Source: Thalassobacterium maritimum (GTDB lineage: Bacteria > Verrucomicrobiota > Verrucomicrobiia > Opitutales > Coraliomargaritaceae). From it: a stretch of 64,000 nt of DNA. Each line of letters starts with the position of its first letter. Positions within the stretch are counted from its first letter, which is position 1. Position numbers and translations under genes: made by a program. Below, one piece after another: positions 35,705-44,952 of this stretch. The DNA is taken from the NCBI RefSeq assembly GCF_031127805.1, contig NZ_JARXHW010000017.1, positions 26,957-90,956 on the forward strand. The letters run 5' to 3'. A model generated the notes under the pieces. The model had not been told where the DNA came from. It was given only the letters and a program-made list of their open reading frames with translations, and did not search any database.

Positions 35705-38700
35705 ATGGCTTCGGCCGTAGAAAATCCTTCGCCCAATAAACGATTACTGGGATTACTGTGGCCGCATTGGAAGCCGGTTTCGATCGCTTTGGCGGGGATG
35801 TTTTTACTCACTGCGGTGAACTTGGCTACGCCGATGCTGATCGGCATGGTGTTTAATGAGGTCTTCCCCGAGCGTGACTGGTTGCTGCTGTGGTGGATTC
35901 TCGGAGGATTGCTTGGCTGCTTTCTGCTGCGTAATCTATTTTTTTATCAGAGTAAATTCACAGCAGTGCAGGTGGGTGAAAATGTCTGCTTTTCGCTGCG
36001 CAAGCGTTTGTTCGAGCGTATTCAGCAGTTGCAACTGAGTTATACCCGTTCGCAGAGCCCGGGGCAGATCACGAGTAAAGTGATGAACGATAGTATGCAA
36101 ATTCAGCAATTCATTGCCGATGTGCTACCTAAGACTTTGCAGGCTGCCTTGCTGTTCTTAGGGATTTTGGTGATCACTTATACGATCAACTGGCAGTTGG
36201 CATTGGCCTCGACTTTTATTTTGCCTGTGCATCTCTATGTATTCACATTTTTCGGGCGCCGTATCAAGCGTAGTAGTCGCGAGTCGCAGGAACGCATCGA
36301 TTTTGCCACGGGGAGCATTATCGAAACCCTCTTAGGCGTTGAAGTGGTAAAAGGCTTTACAGGCGAGGAGCGAGGCAATCGCGCCTTTAATGAAGCGATG
36401 GAGGACTCGCGGGCCAGCCATCTCAATAGTTATCGTTACGTAGTCTTACAAAAAGTTTGTGCGGACCTCCTGGTCGGCTTTGGCATGTTGGCCTTGATTG
36501 GGCTCGGCGCCTATCAAGTGATTGGTCGTCCGGTGGAGCATGCCATGGGTGCGGGCGACTTTATCGCCTTCTTCTGGTACATTCGATTGCTCTATCCTAC
36601 CGTGATCGACCTGATGAGTAGTGGTGCTAAGCTCTCGAAGGTGGGGGCGAGTGTGGACCGAGTCTATGAGTTACTTGATGTCGATGAGGCTGCCACTGAA
36701 GGGGCAGGCGTTGCGATGCCCGAAATGCGTGGCGACCTACGTTTTGATCAGCTTAAGTTTTCCTTCGACGGTCTGAGTGATACCTTGCAGGACGTATCTT
36801 TTGCGGTGAAAGCGGGGCAGGTCTGCGCGATCACTGGACACTCCGGAGCTGGTAAGTCAACCTTGGTCAGCCTAGTGCCGATGCTGCTGCGACCGACCGC
36901 TGGTAGCATTGTCATCGATGGGGTCGACACGCGTGAAATTTCGACTCGCGATCTTCGCCGAAATATCGGTGTCGTCTTTCAGGAGTGTTTCCTGTTTAAT
37001 GCCTCGATTCAGGAAAATTTGCGCTATGCCAAAGCCCGTGCTAGCGAGAAAGAGATACGCCGCATCTGTGCCTTAACGGGTGCGGACGAGTTTATACAGC
37101 GGCTTCCGAATGGCTACCACACGATTGTGGGCGATGGAGGATTGGCGCTTTCGCGCGGGCAGAAACAGTTGATCACGATCACGCGCGCGATGATCAAAGA
37201 CCCGAAAATTTTAATTCTAGACGAAGCCACTGCCTCACTCGACACAGAGCTTGAGGATGCGGTCATTCCTACCATTTTAAAGCTCATGCGTGGGCGCACG
37301 ACTCTCATGATTACCCACAACCCGAAACTTTTGAAACACGCCGATATGGAAATTGAACTCAACCAAGGGCGCCTTGTCTCGCAGCGCAATCGTATCGCAT
37401 CGGCCGCACAATCCTTCGCGGAGGGGGCGCTCTCGACTTGGTTGCTTTTGCTCGGGCTCACGCTTGGAGCCTTGTTTACCATGCCCACGCCAGTGGCGGC
37501 GCAAACTGGCTCTGTCCTGGATGAGATCGAGACCCAACGTATGCGTCTTAGCTATACAGATCCCAAGCGCTGTTTGGATGTGCTTAAAATCTACGGGATC
37601 AATACTGGTATCACTGGCGATGCGATTAAAAAGGCTCAATTGCCTGTGGTGGTGGCGATTCCATCGACTGTGCAGCACAATACGATTCCTAACACCGATA
37701 AGAGTTTTCCGCTCACCGATGCCGACCCGCTGAATGAACTCCTTATTTTCTACGATCGCTCTCAGCCATCGCAGTTGAGTCGTGTGGTGCGCATGATTCG
37801 TGAGGAGATCGATATTCCTTCCCGCCAAATCATGATCGAAGCCATGGTACTGGAGATTTCCGAGTCAGGCTTGGATCGGCTCGGAGTGGAGTGGACGCTG
37901 GCTGGCCCCAGCTCGAATTTTTCCGCGTTACAATTGGGCGATGTCGTTCCGGACCTCGATAGTATTAATGATCAGTTCGTGATGGGCACGCCCAAGATCT
38001 TTGGAGAATTCGATGTCGGTATCCGCGCACTCATGGCTGATGGGGAGGCCGAGGTGCTTTCGCGCCCCAGTGTGCTGACTTTGGATAATCGCATGGCCTA
38101 CATTAATGTTGCGCGTAAAATCCCGATCGCAGAAACAAAGTTTCAGGGTAATAATAATGTCTCCACAGTCAGCTTTCGCAGCGAAACGGTGGGCATTCAG
38201 CTCGCAGTGCGCCCGCGTATCAACGATGAAGGGCAGGAGGTCAGTATGCAGGTCAATGCGACCGTCTCCGCCGAAGTGCCCAATGAGGATGTAATCGTTC
38301 GCAATGCCAATACCGATACAGTGGTGGCGCGCGCGCCGACCATTTCCATTCGCGAAGTCAAAACTTACGCCCGCATTGCCAATAATACGCCCTTTATTAT
38401 TGGTGGTCTGATCGCAAAGGACGATTTACGCATTAAAAAAACGGTACCGTTGCTAGGTTCGATCCCATATTTGGGGCGCGCCTTTGGCAGCGAAGAAGTC
38501 GATCAGCTTAAGCGCGAGGTGATCATCGTGATCACGCCCTTCGTCTTGCCGGAAGAGGTCAATAATCAGACTGAAGCCCTGGATAAGATTGTCGGCCGCT
38601 TCCTGCCCAAGGGCGAGGACACCTTCGACTCTTTTGGCAATGAGCTCTTCCGCGACGCCTACCGTATCCGCGACGAGGATGTCTTTGAGCTTAACTTCCT

Positions 38701-39505
38701 GATTGAGAATGAGCATCTTAACGAATTGCAAGCCAAGGCAGAATTGGCCGTCGATCAGGACTACTCCTTGCGTGCGCAGTACCCATTCTCGAGTTTCGCG
38801 AATGGGCGTGTGCCCGGCGAGAACATCCTCGTCTATCGTCAGATGTATGAAGTGATCAAGCGCATTCGGATGGATGAGCGGGTGGACGCTTCGCGCTCGC
38901 TGATATTTGAGCCTAAGCCTGATGCCGACGAAGGTTTTGAGGTGAGCTTCTTAGAAAAGCTCCTGCTCGAGCGAGCTCAAGCTCATGCAGGCGAGGTGCA
39001 GGCCAAGCAAATCCGCAGCATCGAAGATGTCTGGGATTACTTCGACGACAAAGCGCTCACCATCAGCTACCGTGATTATGGCAAGACCGAGGATCTCAGT
39101 CAGGCGCTAGAGTCGCCTGTGCCTAGTATTGAGATCGTTGAGGTGCCAGACCGTTCCGCTTATGAGCATCTTTTTTGGGCCTTGAATCAACCAGACGAGC
39201 AAGGGCGTGCGCGTCATAGCATCGTCTTGCACGATGCTGCAGATTTGCGCCGTCTCAAGCGCGCCATCGTATTGCGCGACACTGTCACACTTAACGCCGT
39301 GGACCGCACACTCACGCTGGAGAACTTCTCTGTTGGTCGATTCCTGCTTTTGCCCACCCGCGATCTCAGCAAGGTTGACCTCGTGGATGGTGAAGTGGCA
39401 CGCCTCTTCTATTTGACTGAGCGCTACTACGATGCGCTGCGTCAAGCCTTGCGCGATGCGGCTACCGAGTTGGAAACTGAGCTCGAGGCGATGGGAATCG
39501 ACTAG
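35705..39505 (+). CDS. ABC exporter fused in one frame to a secretin
   Basis: 1266 residues without a stop. Residues about 20-310: six-helix exporter domain (PHWKPVSIALAGMFLLTAVN). NBD about 345-550: Walker A GHSGAGKST, signature LSRGQKQ, Walker B ILILDEATASLD, H-loop MITHN. Then a signal-peptide-like segment (about 577-601: STWLLLLGLTLGALF ending PVAAQTG, an AxA-type cleavage site). About 605-945: N1-like then secretin domain (IMIEAMVLEISESGLDRLGV, AEVLSRPSVLTLDNRMA, TPFIIGGLIAKDD, VPLLGSIPYLGRAF). About 950-1266: extra C-terminal domain. Domains are firm; whether one polypeptide is made, a cleaved precursor, or internal initiation (ATG 37346) is open. Confidence 0.85.
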   Translation: MASAVENPSPNKRLLGLLWPHWKPVSIALAGMFLLTAVNLATPMLIGMVFNEVFPERDWLLLWWILGGLLGCFLLRNLFFYQSKFTAVQVGENVCFSLRKRLFERIQQLQLSYTRSQSPGQITSKVMNDSMQIQQFIADVLPKTLQAALLFLGILVITYTINWQLALASTFILPVHLYVFTFFGRRIKRSSRESQERIDFATGSIIETLLGVEVVKGFTGEERGNRAFNEAMEDSRASHLNSYRYVVLQKVCADLLVGFGMLALIGLGAYQVIGRPVEHAMGAGDFIAFFWYIRLLYPTVIDLMSSGAKLSKVGASVDRVYELLDVDEAATEGAGVAMPEMRGDLRFDQLKFSFDGLSDTLQDVSFAVKAGQVCAITGHSGAGKSTLVSLVPMLLRPTAGSIVIDGVDTREISTRDLRRNIGVVFQECFLFNASIQENLRYAKARASEKEIRRICALTGADEFIQRLPNGYHTIVGDGGLALSRGQKQLITITRAMIKDPKILILDEATASLDTELEDAVIPTILKLMRGRTTLMITHNPKLLKHADMEIELNQGRLVSQRNRIASAAQSFAEGALSTWLLLLGLTLGALFTMPTPVAAQTGSVLDEIETQRMRLSYTDPKRCLDVLKIYGINTGITGDAIKKAQLPVVVAIPSTVQHNTIPNTDKSFPLTDADPLNELLIFYDRSQPSQLSRVVRMIREEIDIPSRQIMIEAMVLEISESGLDRLGVEWTLAGPSSNFSALQLGDVVPDLDSINDQFVMGTPKIFGEFDVGIRALMADGEAEVLSRPSVLTLDNRMAYINVARKIPIAETKFQGNNNVSTVSFRSETVGIQLAVRPRINDEGQEVSMQVNATVSAEVPNEDVIVRNANTDTVVARAPTISIREVKTYARIANNTPFIIGGLIAKDDLRIKKTVPLLGSIPYLGRAFGSEEVDQLKREVIIVITPFVLPEEVNNQTEALDKIVGRFLPKGEDTFDSFGNELFRDAYRIRDEDVFELNFLIENEHLNELQAKAELAVDQDYSLRAQYPFSSFANGRVPGENILVYRQMYEVIKRIRMDERVDASRSLIFEPKPDADEGFEVSFLEKLLLERAQAHAGEVQAKQIRSIEDVWDYFDDKALTISYRDYGKTEDLSQALESPVPSIEIVEVPDRSAYEHLFWALNQPDEQGRARHSIVLHDAADLRRLKRAIVLRDTVTLNAVDRTLTLENFSVGRFLLLPTRDLSKVDLVDGEVARLFYLTERYYDALRQALRDAATELETELEAMGID

Positions 39506-39617
39506 GGCTGCGGCGGCGCTGCTTTGACCCGCGGCAGCTGCGCTCGCGCGTGTGTTGCGCTCAGTCCAACCATTCTAACAGCGCTTAATACCGCGCCGTC
39601 GCGTCTGGGCGCACAAA

Positions 39618-39643
39618 AAAGGCCCCAGCGAACCGGGGCCTTT
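39618..39643. terminator. Bidirectional terminator between the secretin fusion and rpmB
   Basis: AAAGGCCCC / GGGGCCTTT, 9-bp stem, 8-nt loop; T-run in both directions (best on the minus strand, for rpmB). It is the shared end of two convergent genes. Confidence 0.88.
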
Positions 39644-39663
39644 AAATAAATATGAATGAAGCT

Positions 39664-39894
<231 letters not shown>

Positions 39895-39988
39895 AGGAGT
39901 TCCTTCGTTGAAAAATTTAAAGGCTGGAAGGTAGGGGGGATCGAGCTCCAAGCAAGCGTTTTCTTTGAAAATTTTTAGAGGCCGATTT

Positions 39989-40990
39989 TTAGCCTGCATC
40001 GTCCCGCAGGCCCCATAGAACCTGGAATCGTTGTCCCATGTTGGCGGGATGGATCAGTTCCAGCAGGGTTTGCCGGTCGTGGCTAAAGCTGCCTGCGCTG
40101 TCCGAAACGATGGCTTCGGCGGCCCGTTGGGCCCGCTTGACCAGGAAAGATTCTTGACTCTCCAGCACGACCGATTGCAAGCCCGCAGCTTCCATTTGTG
40201 CCATGAGTGGGGTCCAGTTGACGTCGCAAGTGATGTCGCAGTCGCCCGGGCTGGCGAGCAGATCGTTGCCCTGCGCGTGCTGCTTGTAGGTGCGTGCAGT
40301 GCCGGAGGGGTGGTCCTGTAGTAGCGAAGTCCAGGTGCGGCCATAGTCGAAAAAGAGTAGTAAACCCTGCCAATCTTGTGACAGTAGCTCAGCCAGTGCA
40401 GCTTCGGCGGCAAGTGGGAGGTCTAGCTCGTAGCCGTCTTCAATGTGCGCCGGCAGGCGATCGGCCACTGCTGCGACTTCAGGGCTGAGTTGTGCGAGCA
40501 GCACTTCTGTCAGCTCGCCAGCTGTGTTGAGTCCTACGCCGCGCTCGCGCCAAGCGCCCTCGCGAAAGATGAGGCGGTGGAAGGGCAGGGCGTCCAGCCA
40601 TTCGTTGGCGAAAATGACGACTTTGCCTTCGATTTGGAGTTGGTCGCCCTGGCGAATGACCTGTTCCGCGCGAAAGGGATGTTTTTTTAAGTGGCTGAGG
40701 AGTGAGCTGCCGGGTTCCGCGGCGATTTCGACGAAGGTGCTGGCTGCGGCTTCGCCGGGGGGCAGTAGCTCCGCCGCGGCGGTGCTGACGAGTTTGGCAA
40801 AGACGCGCCCCAAGCTCTCGGCGGTATAGAAGTCGTGCTCCGGACTGCGGCCTACGCGTTGCGCGAGTTGGGTGTAGTAGCCGCAATCCTCACTATAGAG
40901 TGCAAGCTCTATGTAATCGCGGTAGCTGATGGGCGCCGATTGGCAGCGAGCGCGAACGATGTCTTCAACTGTAGTCTGAGCTTCTTTCAT
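39989..40990 (-). CDS. MidA/NDUFAF7-like SAM-dependent methyltransferase
   Basis: 333 residues: ISYRDYIELALYSEDCGYYT is the characteristic opening of the family (DUF185), FVEIAAEPGSSLLSHL the SAM loop, VVIFANEWLDALPFHRL the next conserved block and LLFFDYGRTWTSLL the substrate side. In mitochondria NDUFAF7 methylates an arginine of complex I; bacterial function is unknown. The DYG tripeptide is kept. Directly upstream of rpmB on the same strand, 94 bp apart; divergent from tsaD. Confidence 0.85.
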   Translation of the reverse strand: MKEAQTTVEDIVRARCQSAPISYRDYIELALYSEDCGYYTQLAQRVGRSPEHDFYTAESLGRVFAKLVSTAAAELLPPGEAAASTFVEIAAEPGSSLLSHLKKHPFRAEQVIRQGDQLQIEGKVVIFANEWLDALPFHRLIFREGAWRERGVGLNTAGELTEVLLAQLSPEVAAVADRLPAHIEDGYELDLPLAAEAALAELLSQDWQGLLLFFDYGRTWTSLLQDHPSGTARTYKQHAQGNDLLASPGDCDITCDVNWTPLMAQMEAAGLQSVVLESQESFLVKRAQRAAEAIVSDSAGSFSHDRQTLLELIHPANMGQRFQVLWGLRDDAG

Positions 40991-41113
40991 GGCTGGCCGT
41001 GCACTCTATGCGGAATGCGGACGACTATGAAACCACTAAATACGATCGCGCTGAATTCTTCCTCGCGTGCTTAAATGCTTGAGGCGTCGCCCGACGCGCA
41101 TACTTAGAGTGAG

Positions 41114-42154
41114 ATGATTTTGGCGATTGAAAGTTCTTGTGACGAGTCGGCACTGGCACGGTTTGATCCCGCCAGCGGGCTGGTGGGCGAGTGGGTTCAC
41201 ACTCAGATCGATTTGCACAAAGAGTATGGCGGCGTGGTTCCTGACCTTGCTAGCCGTGAGCATTTAAAGAATTTCTTTCCGCTGCTTTCAGCTGCGGGGC
41301 TGTCTGCGGATCGTGGTGAAATTACTCAGATCGCGGTCACGCACGGGCCCGGCCTGGCTGGTTGCCTGGCGCTGGGCATGGCATTTGCCCGAAGTTTGGC
41401 AGTCGCCTGGAATCTGCCGGTGGTCGGGGTCAATCACTTGCGCGGGCATGCCTATTCGCCCTTTATCGCTTTGCATCAGCAGTCGCCGCAGGGTTTTGCC
41501 CAGGCCTTCGAGGGGCTGTTGCCGCACTTGGGGCTGATTGTTTCGGGGGGCAATACCATACTCTTTCAAATCGATATGGATCAACAGCTGACTGTGCTCG
41601 CGGAGACGGTCGACGACGCCGCGGGCGAAGCCCTGGATAAGGGCGCTAAGCTGCTGGGGTTGCCCTATCCGGGCGGACCTCAAGTCGAGCGATTGGCGGC
41701 AGGGGGCGATGCCAGCGTTTACGACTTTCCCAAAGCAATTGCACCGCGCAATGAGCGCCGCTTTAGTTTTTCGGGTTTGAAGACCAGTCTGCGCTATCGA
41801 CTCGAGAAAATGAGCGATTCCGAGCTGGAGGCTGCGATGCCCGATATCTGCGCAGGCTACCAAGGGGCCGTCATCGATCAACTGGTCGGCAAGACCAAGC
41901 ATTTGATTCAGGCTGCTGAGTATCGTAGCCTCGGCCTGTCTGGGGGCGTATCCAATAATCGAGCGCTGCGTGCCGCGATGGCGCGCCTGGCGAAGCGTTT
42001 TCGACTATCGTGCCACATCGCGCAGCCGCAGCATACCGGGGACAACGCCGCCATGATTGCATTTGCCGCATTTGCCGATCAGGCCGGGCTCGCTCAGGGG
42101 GATTTTAGTATCGAGCCAGCCTTGCGTTTGGCGCAGCCAGCCGCGCAGTCTTGA
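41114..42154 (+). CDS. tsaD: tRNA N6-threonylcarbamoyladenosine synthase subunit TsaD
   Basis: 346 residues: MILAIESSCDESALARFDP is the ASKHA start, VVGVNHLRGHAYSPF carries the metal-binding H-x3-H, LGLIVSGGNT, KGAKLLGLPYPGGPQVERL and ending GGVSNNRALRAAM with HTGDNAAMIA. It transfers the threonylcarbamoyl group to A37 of ANN-decoding tRNAs with TsaB/TsaE partners encoded elsewhere. ATG 41114 is the natural start. It is followed 64 bp later by murD. Confidence 0.96.
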   Translation: MILAIESSCDESALARFDPASGLVGEWVHTQIDLHKEYGGVVPDLASREHLKNFFPLLSAAGLSADRGEITQIAVTHGPGLAGCLALGMAFARSLAVAWNLPVVGVNHLRGHAYSPFIALHQQSPQGFAQAFEGLLPHLGLIVSGGNTILFQIDMDQQLTVLAETVDDAAGEALDKGAKLLGLPYPGGPQVERLAAGGDASVYDFPKAIAPRNERRFSFSGLKTSLRYRLEKMSDSELEAAMPDICAGYQGAVIDQLVGKTKHLIQAAEYRSLGLSGGVSNNRALRAAMARLAKRFRLSCHIAQPQHTGDNAAMIAFAAFADQAGLAQGDFSIEPALRLAQPAAQS

Positions 42155-42166
42155 TCTTACGTTTTT

Positions 42167-42196
42167 TTGACAAAACGTGCCGTTGCCAACGAGTAT
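42167..42196 (+). promoter_or_regulatory. Weak promoter candidate for the murD cluster
   Basis: Perfect -35 TTGACA at 42167-42172, 18 bp, poor -10 GAGTAT at 42191-42196. A short inverted repeat (ACGTTTT...AAAACGT) overlaps it. Plausible only because it lies between tsaD and the long co-directional murD-ftsQ series. Confidence 0.3.
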
Positions 42197-42218
42197 GTGA
42201 GCCGTTTGAGTACGCTGG

Positions 42219-43484
42219 ATGCTAGAGCGCTATGCTATATTTGGTGCGGGGCAGAGTGCTCAAGCGGCGCGGCGCCTCGCAAGACACCATGATCTCGAGG
42301 TCGTACTCATTGACGAGGCCGGGCAGGGGGATCGAGCGGTTTTTGAGGCGCATGACTTGGCGGATTTTGATGCATTCATCTTCAGCCCAGGCTTTGCACA
42401 AGAGCACCCTTGGCGCGTCTTGGCGCAGGCCTCGGGGCGTCCTTGTATGAGTGAGCTCGCTTTTGCAGCTCGCTATTGGCAGGGCAAGGTGATCGCGGTC
42501 ACTGGCACTAATGGAAAGACCACTTTGACGGGCCTGATCGATGCGGCACTCAAGCAGGCCGGGCATCGCAGTGTGTGTGCGGGCAATATTGGTTTTCCCT
42601 TTGCCGATGCGGTTTTGACAGAGGCGAATCATCCGGAGGCCTATGTCGTGCTGGAGGTGAGCTCGTTCCAAGCAGAGCTTGCAGGCGGTTTGAGCTTGGA
42701 TGCGTTGCTGTGGACCAATTTTGCCGAAGATCACTTGGACCGTTATGGATCCATGATAGACTATTTTAACGCCAAGGCGCGTCTCTTTGCCTGTCTCAAG
42801 CCCAGCGGAATTTGTGTGCTGGGGGCGCAGGTGGCCGATTGGATGGAAGCCATGCACCAAGAGTTTAATGCGTATTTTGTTGCGCAAGAAGACAGTGCTT
42901 TGCTCTTTAAAATCGACCCTAGTTCCTCCTTCCACCGCTATCCTAATTCGGAGAACTTTACGCTGGCTGCTGAATTGTGGTGGCTGCTGGGGCTCTCCTC
43001 CGCGCATCTGATCGAGGCGGCCAATACATTTGAGCTGGAGCCGCATCGGCTTGCGCGAGTTGCGGATTCGGAGGGTGTCTGCTATTGGGATGATTCCAAG
43101 GCGACCAATTTTCACGCCACTCTCGCGGCGCTTGAATCGGTGGGGCCACCCGTGGTCTGGATCGGTGGTGGGCGTGCCAAGGGGGGCGATATCGAAGCTT
43201 TTGCACGTGAGGTTTCGGATTATGTCAATGCCGCGGTCTTATACGGAGAGGTTGCGCCGCGCCTGGCGGCCGCATTAGAGGGCTTGTTGGATTCGGTGCA
43301 GGTATTTTCCTGCTTTGCAGATGCCGTTTGCGCCGCTGCCGAACTGGCCAAAAGCATGACAGATGCGAATGTTTTGTTGAGCCCTGGCTTCTCTAGTTTC
43401 GACCAATTTGGCTCTTATGCGGAGCGTGGAAAAAGCTTCACAGATTTGGTTTTAAGTTTGAAGAATACTAGTAATGCCAGCTAG
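42219..43484 (+). CDS. murD: UDP-N-acetylmuramoylalanine-D-glutamate ligase
   Basis: 421 residues: N-terminal UDP-binding domain (AIFGAGQSAQAARRLA), central ATP-binding P-loop VIAVTGTNGKTTLTG, NFAEDHLDRYGSM with the carbamylated-Lys region (FNAKARLF), and C-terminal domain with VCYWDDSKATNFHATLAA and VWIGGGRAKGGD. Adds D-Glu to UDP-MurNAc-L-Ala in the cytoplasm. First gene of murD-lysM-ftsW-murG-murC/B-ddl-ftsQ. It overlaps the next open frame but not the LysM start used here (34 bp gap). Confidence 0.95.
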   Translation: MLERYAIFGAGQSAQAARRLARHHDLEVVLIDEAGQGDRAVFEAHDLADFDAFIFSPGFAQEHPWRVLAQASGRPCMSELAFAARYWQGKVIAVTGTNGKTTLTGLIDAALKQAGHRSVCAGNIGFPFADAVLTEANHPEAYVVLEVSSFQAELAGGLSLDALLWTNFAEDHLDRYGSMIDYFNAKARLFACLKPSGICVLGAQVADWMEAMHQEFNAYFVAQEDSALLFKIDPSSSFHRYPNSENFTLAAELWWLLGLSSAHLIEAANTFELEPHRLARVADSEGVCYWDDSKATNFHATLAALESVGPPVVWIGGGRAKGGDIEAFAREVSDYVNAAVLYGEVAPRLAAALEGLLDSVQVFSCFADAVCAAAELAKSMTDANVLLSPGFSSFDQFGSYAERGKSFTDLVLSLKNTSNAS

Positions 43485-43518
43485 TGTGCTGGATTGCAGG
43501 CAATATCTCCATTTTATC

Positions 43519-44910
43519 ATGAAAGTATCTAAAGTTTTCGGTTGTGTTCTCGGTCTTCATTTCGGTGTGATCACAGTATTATTGGTTCAGCCCGGTTGCC
43601 GTAGTCAGCAACCGCCTACGCAAACCTACACCCAAACCTCAACCCAAACTGCAGCGTCGACGCGCACTTTAGCCAATACCGGGACTTATACTGCAACGCG
43701 TTCCGGCAGCTCCACTAGCAATATGGGCAACACGGGCGGCGAGCGCACCATGGCCTACAGCTCTGGACGCACTATTAAAAGTTCTGTCGAAGGAGCTTCC
43801 CGTCTATCAGAAGGCTTTATCGAAGCGAAACGCGTGGATGGTAGTTCTGGAGGTTTGGATGCCGCCTTTAACGCGGGTTTTGATGATGGCCGCTATGCGG
43901 CTGATAACACTGGCGGCGAATTTGGTGAGTTCGACGATATTGCTCCGATCGCGCCGCTCTCTTCGGGGTCTGCGGGCGGACAAACCGTGCAAATTGCCGG
44001 TGACTCCTTTGAAACCTACACCGTGAAAAAGGGCGACAATTTGTGGACTATTGCAAAGCGCTACAAGGTGTCGCTCAACGAACTGTATGCAGCCAATGGC
44101 TTGAATAAAAATTCGGTGTTGAAGATCGGGCAGCAAATCCAGATTCCAGTCGAAGGTGGCACGGCCACGGTCAATACTGTGAGTGCCGATACTTACCAGC
44201 CCTCTTCGTTCAATCAGGCGAGCACCAGCTACACTGTCCAGCGCGGCGATTCCCTCTCTAAGATTGCAAGTCGCCACAACACTTCGGTGCGTGCGATCAA
44301 GGCGGCCAACAATATGAGCTCAGACCTCATTCGTGTCGGAGATACGCTGATCCTACCGGTTGCCGGCAGTGGCTCAGCGCCTTCCTCCTCCTCTCCTTCT
44401 TCTTCTTCGGCGGCATCTAGCCGCTCTAGTGCGCCGGTCACGTATGTGCCCACCACCAACAGCGTCAGCTCGGGTGCTCGCACGCATACTGTTAAAGCTG
44501 GTGAGTATCCGGCTACAATTGCTCGCAAATATGGCATGACTTCCGGCGAGCTGCTCGCATTGAATGGCATTACCGACCCACGTAAGTTGCAGGTTGGCCA
44601 AGTGCTACAGGTCAGCGCGTCAGGTTCTGCGAGCAATGTGGATTCACGCACCGAAACTGTGGTCGCACCTCCAGCGGCCCAGTCGACAGGTCAGACGGCT
44701 GCGCCTAAGACGATCCCCGCGTCGCCAGTTACGAGCTCTTCTTTCCGTTCCTCGGCCAGCGCCGCCGGCGCGAGTAATGTCAGCAGCGGCCCGGTCGAGA
44801 TCACTGTGATCGAGGCGGACCCTCTTGTTGAGGGAGGTGTCAGCGAGATCGAGTCCGACGATGTCTTCGATGGCGCTGTCGAGATTCCTGTGATTCGTCT
44901 GGAGGAGTAG
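43519..44910 (+). CDS. Cell-wall associated protein with three LysM domains
   Basis: 463 residues from the ATG at 43519 (the upstream frame to 43474 overlaps murD). An N-terminal hydrophobic helix (VFGCVLGLHFGVITVLLVQ) followed by PGCR is a signal/anchor; the Cys is not in a proper lipobox. After a Thr/Ser/Gln-rich linker come three LysM modules: residues about 167-210 (YTVKKGDNLWTIAKRYKVS), 237-280 (YTVQRGDSLSKIASRHNTS) and 322-365 (HTVKAGEYPATIARKYGMT), separated by Ser-rich spacers. They bind peptidoglycan. Its place between murD and ftsW suggests a role in division or wall assembly. Confidence 0.85.
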   Translation: MKVSKVFGCVLGLHFGVITVLLVQPGCRSQQPPTQTYTQTSTQTAASTRTLANTGTYTATRSGSSTSNMGNTGGERTMAYSSGRTIKSSVEGASRLSEGFIEAKRVDGSSGGLDAAFNAGFDDGRYAADNTGGEFGEFDDIAPIAPLSSGSAGGQTVQIAGDSFETYTVKKGDNLWTIAKRYKVSLNELYAANGLNKNSVLKIGQQIQIPVEGGTATVNTVSADTYQPSSFNQASTSYTVQRGDSLSKIASRHNTSVRAIKAANNMSSDLIRVGDTLILPVAGSGSAPSSSSPSSSSAASSRSSAPVTYVPTTNSVSSGARTHTVKAGEYPATIARKYGMTSGELLALNGITDPRKLQVGQVLQVSASGSASNVDSRTETVVAPPAAQSTGQTAAPKTIPASPVTSSSFRSSASAAGASNVSSGPVEITVIEADPLVEGGVSEIESDDVFDGAVEIPVIRLEE

Positions 44911-44952
44911 TCTTCTAGCTTCAACAAAAGCGTAGAGACTTCTGCATTCATA

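Noticed and set aside
37320..37500. Frameshift or stop at the exporter-secretin junction
   Set aside because: The frame is continuous with no stop in the given sequence; a sequencing error cannot be excluded but is not visible.
42222..43115. 297-residue minus-strand frame opposite murD
   Set aside because: Mirror of a well-conserved gene with normal codon bias; no domain in the frame itself.
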